NCBI GenBank assembly: GCA_015232735.1
Contig: JADFZC010000036.1
Location: 3,482 to 12,799 of the forward strand
Source of the DNA: Oligoflexales bacterium
GTDB taxonomy: Bacteria > Bdellovibrionota > Oligoflexia > Oligoflexales > Oligoflexaceae
Direction of reading: 5' to 3'
Length of the DNA: 9,318 bases
Shown: piece after piece, positions 6,196 through 9,318 of the stretch
Position numbering within the stretch: position 1 is the stretch's first letter
Layout: each line of letters starts with the position of its first letter
The notes under the pieces: model-generated
Told to the model about the DNA's origin: nothing
The model's database searches: none
The model's input: the letters and a program-made list of their open reading frames with translations, nothing else
Program-made: the position numbers and the translations under genes

Positions 6196-7028
6196 CAATT
6201 AGCTCCTTTTTTGGCAGCGAGATATTTCAAAATATCATTGCGCCACATCATCCGGGAGGTATTGGCATTCAGCTGATCCTGCCAGCCTTGATCACCAGTA
6301 AGAATTCCATTGGCTTCGACAATATGATGATTGGCATTGTCACTTGCTACGTTGAAATTCACCATTTTGCCGGTATAGGTCTTTTTCTCGATGGTGGCAA
6401 TTTCATCAGCATAGCCATCTTTTGCAATGAGGTATTCACCTTCTTTGACCTCTTCAGCGGCTTTCATAGCAATCAGTTTGCCGTTTTGATCACCAATAAC
6501 AAGTGGATGTGCTTTGGAAACCATAATGGTACGACCTGCTTTCGTTTTTATGAAAAGGGCGCTGTCCTTCTCCGGGCCATAGGTGACGGCATTGATGAGC
6601 CTATCCGTAAAATTGCCTGAATCAAAGGCATCTAGTGAACTCACTGTAAATTGAGCCGACTGCTCTTTACCATAAATCCCAATTATTTCCGTTCCTGTCA
6701 CTTTTTCACCGGATTCTCGCGTAAAGACGGTTTCGGCGGCAAAACAGCCGCATCGACACTTATATTTTGGCTCTCCCATTTCATTCGTGATCGCATACCA
6801 ATGATAAATGGGAGTATTACCAACACACCCGCCCACGGCTTCACATCCCACTGTCCCAGGCTCACAGTAAGTTCTAAAAAATTTGGCATTGGCGCAGCGA
6901 TCGCCTGGAAGATTTGGCAGATTACATAAATCATTATCCCAGTCGGGCTGAACGCAAGTAATGGCGTACCCTGAAAGAGATCCTGAAAAAATCGCTAGTA
7001 AAATTAAAATAGGTTTTAAAATCTTCAT
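6195..7028 (-). CDS. Secreted cysteine-rich protein with hedgehog-type Hint autoprocessing domain
   Basis: The product has 277 residues. A signal peptide (MKILKPILILLAIFSG, cleavage near Y-A22) precedes a small module with C25, C35, C45, C55, C62, C68, C91 and C93. A Hint domain follows at about 95-247. It begins with the hedgehog-like G-C95-F, where C95 is the nucleophile for the N-S acyl shift. The block-B motif is S171-K-A-H174-P (TxxH type), and the terminal block is NHHIVEANGILTGD (234-246). The intein-type C-terminal His-Asn is absent, so cleavage or transesterification at C95 is expected but not splicing. About 30 residues follow and hold no toxin domain. By analogy with hedgehog, the Cys module could be released or joined to a nucleophile at its C-terminus. 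AAAGGA precedes the ATG by six bases; the stop overlaps the MACPF start. Confidence 0.82.
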   Translation of the reverse strand: MKILKPILILLAIFSGSLSGYAITCVQPDWDNDLCNLPNLPGDRCANAKFFRTYCEPGTVGCEAVGGCVGNTPIYHWYAITNEMGEPKYKCRCGCFAAETVFTRESGEKVTGTEIIGIYGKEQSAQFTVSSLDAFDSGNFTDRLINAVTYGPEKDSALFIKTKAGRTIMVSKAHPLVIGDQNGKLIAMKAAEEVKEGEYLIAKDGYADEIATIEKKTYTGKMVNFNVASDNANHHIVEANGILTGDQGWQDQLNANTSRMMWRNDILKYLAAKKGAN

Positions 7029-7038
7029 ATTTGTTCCT

Positions 7039-7146
7039 TTATATAAATCTATTATTTATATGTTCTTCTTGAAAAGTTACTGCATCAGCAATGCGAGGTG
7101 ATATGGCGACCATGGTCAAAAATGCTAATTCACCAATATTTTTCAA
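7039..7146 (-). CDS. Possible 35-residue exported peptide (TTG start)
   Basis: In the 150-bp gap between the lipoprotein and Hint genes, an open frame starts with TTG at 7146 after AAAGGA with eight-base spacing and ends at TAA 7039-7041. That stop runs into the ribosome site of the Hint gene, as in coupled operon genes. The peptide begins MKNIGELAFLTMVAIS and continues PRIADAVTFQEE, resembling a short signal peptide (I-A-D-A) with a tail of about 13 residues. A start at the internal ATG (Met12) would leave no ribosome site. It is too short for a family match and could be the decayed start of a lost gene. Confidence 0.3.
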   Translation of the reverse strand: MKNIGELAFLTMVAISPRIADAVTFQEEHINNRFI

Positions 7147-7178
7147 TTTTATATTCCTTTTTTTGCGATTCGATGTCC

Positions 7179-7931
7179 CTAGTACTCAACCAAACTATCG
7201 CAGCCAAAATATTCAAACGAAGGGAGTCTACTAGTTGTTGGTGTGACAGCATCTGCTGTCAGGTTTTCCCTGCCATCCAAGCTTTTCAGATAAAGCTTTA
7301 TGGTTGCCTGCAAATCTTTTCCAAGTCGGATTCCCTCCCCCGTGACATTAACTTCAAGACGACAAACCTTGGCGTAATCACCCTCGCACAAAATAGGGTG
7401 AATCCATAGATTGAATCGATCTGAGTAGTCAAGATGAGTTGCAGGTTTGATGTATCTTCCCACCTCTACGACATTTCCGCCATGTTTAAGAAAAATTTTG
7501 GCTTCATCGTTATCAAATCCCTTATCCAAAGATAGATTTCTCTGATTTACTTGTGTGAAAAGATAAGATGATCGACTACAGTAAGTCGTTCGATAGCCCG
7601 CACCTTTCAGATTGCCGCTGTCATCAATCCACTGTGTCGTCAGAGAAAATGTGAGCAGGCCCTCCTTTGCAGCTTCATCATAAAATGGTCTTTGGTCTTC
7701 TGCTTGTGCTGTTTGAAGATCAATAGATGCACTAAATTTGTCGGTGAATTTATATTTGACATTTTTTGAAAGAGCGACTGTTGCACTCCCATCCTTGGCA
7801 TCACTCACCTGTGCGAGAGATGATGGTGTTGGAGTATTTTCATGTTTTTTCGTGCTGCCCTTATCCCCACAACCTGTCAATACAGCGATGGAAACAAGTG
7901 TTATTAATCCTTGATTTAATTTTTTTTTCAT
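7179..7931 (-). CDS. Lipoprotein of unknown function, operon member
   Basis: This is a 250-residue protein with a textbook lipoprotein signal: MKKK, a hydrophobic stretch, then L-T-G-C21, so Cys21 should be lipidated and the protein anchored to the envelope. A Ser/Thr/Pro-rich linker (about 23-42) leads into a probable beta-rich domain (50-245) with C118, C182, C190 and C244, which could form two disulfides. I do not recognise a family. The frame is open to an ATG at 7946, but the ATG at 7931 gives a cleaner MKKK signal and has AAGGATAGG before it. It follows the 248-aa gene by 68 bp and precedes the small peptide and Hint gene. Being anchored, it may dock or chaperone the secreted products; that is inference. 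Confidence 0.8.
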   Translation of the reverse strand: MKKKLNQGLITLVSIAVLTGCGDKGSTKKHENTPTPSSLAQVSDAKDGSATVALSKNVKYKFTDKFSASIDLQTAQAEDQRPFYDEAAKEGLLTFSLTTQWIDDSGNLKGAGYRTTYCSRSSYLFTQVNQRNLSLDKGFDNDEAKIFLKHGGNVVEVGRYIKPATHLDYSDRFNLWIHPILCEGDYAKVCRLEVNVTGEGIRLGKDLQATIKLYLKSLDGRENLTADAVTPTTSRLPSFEYFGCDSLVEY

Positions 7932-7987
7932 TTTCCTATCCTTCATGAAAGTTTGGTTGATCGACTGTAATTATTTTTTTAAATTGA

Positions 7988-7993
7988 CCTCCT
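7988..7993 (-). promoter_or_regulatory. Orphan consensus Shine-Dalgarno AGGAGG
   Basis: AAAAGGAGG lies just after the stop of the 248-aa gene, but no ATG, GTG or TTG falls within the next 4-14 bases (TCAATTTAAAAAAATAATT follows). The next real start is about 57 bases on and has its own ribosome site. It may be a leftover of a lost start codon, a standby site helping ribosomes load on the lipoprotein gene, or chance. Confidence 0.3.
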
Positions 7994-7999
7994 TTTCTA

Positions 8000-8746
8000 T
8001 TAACTGTTGGGATTAAAACTTGGGTGGACTTCTTTTATTAGATCAGCGGCATACTCCGAACTTGCCCCTCTTGCGACAAGATTGTAATAGGCCTCATTTG
8101 CCATAAGAGATCTTTGTAGATTGTCCTTCGTTGATAAAATAATTTTTGCCGCCGATTCCCAATCAACACCAGCAAGTCCGCCAAGCATTTCTGCCTTATC
8201 TGCAATGAGCATCGCTCGGTATCTTAAAGGAGTCGATTCCTCAATGGGCTTCGATGCCAGTCTTTCCAGATATCCTTTTGCCAAGGGGTCAAATCGGCTT
8301 CTATAAACAAGATAATCTATGAGTGGCAGCCTCTCTTCAACCTCACTATCCTTCGTTGGATCTTTCTGAAGAATTTCCACTATTGCATATACACCACCCT
8401 CTCCCCTCTCATTTAGATTTGAAAGTTCATCTTTCAACGACTCTTTATCAAGGATAGAAGATGCTTTGCTGAAAAAATTCGATACTTCTTTAAAAAATAT
8501 TACCTTTTCTTCAGATGATAGTCTCCTCGGTGATTTCGTCTCTCTTCTTGATATTGAGGTGGCCGCACCCCTCTCTGTCGACATTTCCTTCATATGATTA
8601 AAGTACGATACCTTTTTTTCTTTTAAAGATTTCACTTCTGTTTGAGAAATTTTAATTTTGCTTTCATTTGAGCTAAAAATGAAAACAGATGCTGCCACTG
8701 AAGATAAAAGAAAGATAAATAAAATTTTCTTTCTGCTTGACATCAT
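8000..8746 (-). CDS. Membrane-anchored or exported alpha-helical (HEAT-like) protein, first gene of the operon
   Basis: The product has 248 residues. The N-terminus S-R-K-K followed by a hydrophobic run (about 8-25, ILFIFLLSSVAASVFIF) is a signal anchor or signal peptide without an obvious cleavage or lipobox site. Residues 28-80 are polar and basic and probably unstructured. From about 80 to 245 the sequence is a series of amphipathic helices with repeat-like phasing (GVYAIVEIL, PLIDYLVYRSRF, RAMLIADKAEML, ANEAYYNLVARG), which suggests a HEAT/TPR-like protein-binding solenoid. There are no cysteines, unlike the neighbours. GGAG sits four or seven bases before the twin ATG starts (8746 or 8743). 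It is the promoter-proximal gene behind the sigma-54 promoter. No specific family was recognised. Confidence 0.78.
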   Translation of the reverse strand: MMSSRKKILFIFLLSSVAASVFIFSSNESKIKISQTEVKSLKEKKVSYFNHMKEMSTERGAATSISRRETKSPRRLSSEEKVIFFKEVSNFFSKASSILDKESLKDELSNLNERGEGGVYAIVEILQKDPTKDSEVEERLPLIDYLVYRSRFDPLAKGYLERLASKPIEESTPLRYRAMLIADKAEMLGGLAGVDWESAAKIILSTKDNLQRSLMANEAYYNLVARGASSEYAADLIKEVHPSFNPNS

Positions 8747-8808
8747 TCATCTCCTTTATTGACTTAAATAAAGATCGTTCCAAAATATTCTGCTGATGAC
8801 CTGATAGA

Positions 8809-8825
8809 AGCAAAGGTCGTGCCAA
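8809..8825 (-). promoter_or_regulatory. Sigma-54 (RpoN) promoter of the exported-protein operon
   Basis: On the minus strand the sequence reads TTGGCACGACCTTTGCT. The -24 element TGGCACG and the -12 element TTGCT match the RpoN consensus (YTGGCACGrNNNTTGCW) at every specified base, with the required ten bases between GG (8822-8823) and GC (8810-8811). Transcription would begin near 8798, leaving a leader of about 50 nt before the ATG at 8746. Sigma-54 promoters are silent without an AAA+ activator bound upstream, so the operon should be switched on by a specific signal. The site lies in non-coding DNA, in the right orientation and distance. Confidence 0.85.
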
Positions 8826-8874
8826 AAATTACTTTCTTCTTTGAGTGTGAAAAAAGAAAAGATGAATGATTGGT

Positions 8875-9021
8875 CTATTTATAAATTGCCTTAAAATAAT
8901 TTAAAATCGATGCTGTATTTTTATAGGAGTTGAATCCATCCGATTCTGGATAAGTCATATGATCATCCATGAGAACGATCAAATTCCAAGAATTTTTCTT
9001 CAAAATTTCCCTAGAGGTCAT
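8875..9021 (-). CDS. Possible 48-residue ORF or gene remnant
   Basis: The region from 8747 to 9089 holds no large gene. Besides the sigma-54 promoter it contains this frame, which starts MTSREILKKN and ends NYFKAIYK. An in-frame TAA lies 18 bases before the ATG and no convincing ribosome site precedes it. The stretch NLIVLMDDHMTYPESDGF loosely recalls the D-x-x-M-P-x-x-D-G loop of response-regulator receivers, which may be chance or a decayed relic. It could simply be A/T-rich activator-binding DNA. Confidence 0.2.
   Translation of the reverse strand: MTSREILKKNSWNLIVLMDDHMTYPESDGFNSYKNTASILNYFKAIYK
8932..8946. promoter_or_regulatory. Dyad GAATC-catcc-GATTC, candidate upstream activator site
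   Basis: Five-base arms are exact complements around five bases. An overlapping wider dyad is ATCC (8934-8937) with GGAT (8948-8951), and the palindrome ATGATCAT follows at 8959-8966. They lie about 110-150 bp upstream of the sigma-54 promoter, the usual distance for enhancer-like sites of RpoN activators. Placement is the main argument; the activator is not known. Confidence 0.28.
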
Positions 9022-9089
9022 ATTGACGCTTAGATTTTATGAGTTTAAAACACAGGAATTGGACATCTTCGTCACATATCGCACAGTCC

Positions 9090-9302
9090 TCACTGAACAT
9101 CTTCAATTAAAAGAGAATATTTTTTTCGTTTTATGTCCAAAGTGGATCTGGGAATATTGAGACTTTCGACGACTTTTATCCACTGCTTATGCCGTGTCGC
9201 TGCATTGCGAAGAAGGGTACTTTCATATAGTTCAATCGATTCGCCATAATCCAAATCCATCGTCAATGCGTTTATTATCCGCTGGCGATCACAGGACACC
9301 AA
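9090..9302 (-). CDS. Small Fis-type HTH protein (C-terminal piece of a sigma-54 activator, or stand-alone)
   Basis: The product has 70 residues. The C-terminal half, W41-I-K-V-V-E-S-L-N-I-P-R-S-T-L-D-I-K-R-K-K-Y, matches the Fis-family helix-turn-helix (AAxxLGIxRSTLYRKLKKYGL) that ends NtrC-like sigma-54 activators. The preceding E-S-I-E-L-Y-E-S-T-L-L also fits the helix before that HTH. No AAA+ domain can be attached: an in-frame TAG lies at 9315-9317. Yet GAGGAG (9308-9313) stands five bases before a TTG (9302) and eight before a GTG (9299), so translation as a small DNA-binding protein is plausible. It is oriented toward the operon, about 265 bp upstream of the RpoN promoter. It is either a true mini-regulator or the remnant of a truncated activator. 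Confidence 0.6.
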   Translation of the reverse strand: MVSCDRQRIINALTMDLDYGESIELYESTLLRNAATRHKQWIKVVESLNIPRSTLDIKRKKYSLLIEDVQ

Positions 9303-9318
9303 AATTTCTCCTCTCTAC

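Noticed and set aside
6500..6745. Hint domain as a splicing intein or as a pretoxin-Hint delivering a toxin
   Set aside because: The C-terminal His-Asn and following Cys/Ser/Thr of an intein are missing, and only about 30 residues without a toxin-like domain follow.
5999..6929. Plus-strand open frames opposite the Hint and MACPF genes
   Set aside because: They have non-protein-like composition and no ribosome sites, and the minus-strand genes have signal peptides, motifs and coupled starts.
8969..9160. 63-aa plus-strand ORF near the right end
   Set aside because: It is opposite the Fis-type HTH gene and activator region, has no ribosome site, and is hydrophobic in a way typical of A/T-rich shadow frames.
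1..9318. CRISPR arrays, insertion sequences, rRNA, riboswitches
   Set aside because: I saw no regularly spaced repeats, transposase motifs, terminal inverted repeats, rRNA signatures or recognisable aptamer cores on either strand.

Overview
The window joins two regions of different character. Positions 1 to about 2,860 look like ordinary chromosome: moderate G+C, compact housekeeping genes and a tRNA. From about 2,860 to the end the DNA is visibly richer in A+T and looks like the start of an integrated genomic island. The organism is a Gram-negative bacterium, judging from lipoprotein signals, a PilZ protein, a sigma-54 promoter and a Fis-type regulator. A deltaproteobacterial or Bdellovibrionota-like host would fit the mix of exported MACPF and Hint proteins, but that is an inference and not a firm assignment.

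Chromosomal part: the tail of a proline/lysine-rich protein ends at 78. It is followed by a small PilZ (c-di-GMP receptor) protein on the plus strand (125-505). Converging on it from the minus strand is a three-gene set in the transcription order TetR regulator (2541-1903), thymidylate synthase thyA (1831-1037) and dihydrofolate reductase folA (1029-538). ThyA consumes methylene-tetrahydrofolate and releases dihydrofolate, and FolA regenerates tetrahydrofolate, so these two form the dTMP cycle. The tRNA-Arg(UCG) gene lies at 2786-2859.

Island part: a tyrosine recombinase (2993-4105) starts 133 bp after the tRNA. Between them are repeated TTGTCGGATA motifs that look like recombinase arm sites. 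This is the classic tRNA-integrase edge of an island. The far attachment site is not in the window.

The cargo is a minus-strand operon running from 8746 down to 4336. Its genes encode an anchored helical (HEAT-like) protein, a lipoprotein, possibly a 35-aa exported peptide, a secreted cysteine-rich protein carrying a hedgehog/intein (Hint) autoprocessing domain, a MACPF/perforin-like protein, and a small secreted cysteine-rich protein. The Hint and MACPF genes overlap by one base (TGATG). Upstream lies a full-consensus sigma-54 promoter (8809-8825), and beyond it a 70-aa protein with a Fis-type HTH, the DNA-binding element typical of sigma-54 activators. The cysteine module ahead of the Hint domain seems to recur at the C-terminus of the last protein, which stops just where the Hint domain would begin.

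My reading is a sigma-54-controlled, fully exported perforin/Hint cassette on a tRNA-Arg island. No described system that I recognise has this gene set. Function (attack on other cells, host interaction, envelope decoration) cannot be fixed from sequence alone.
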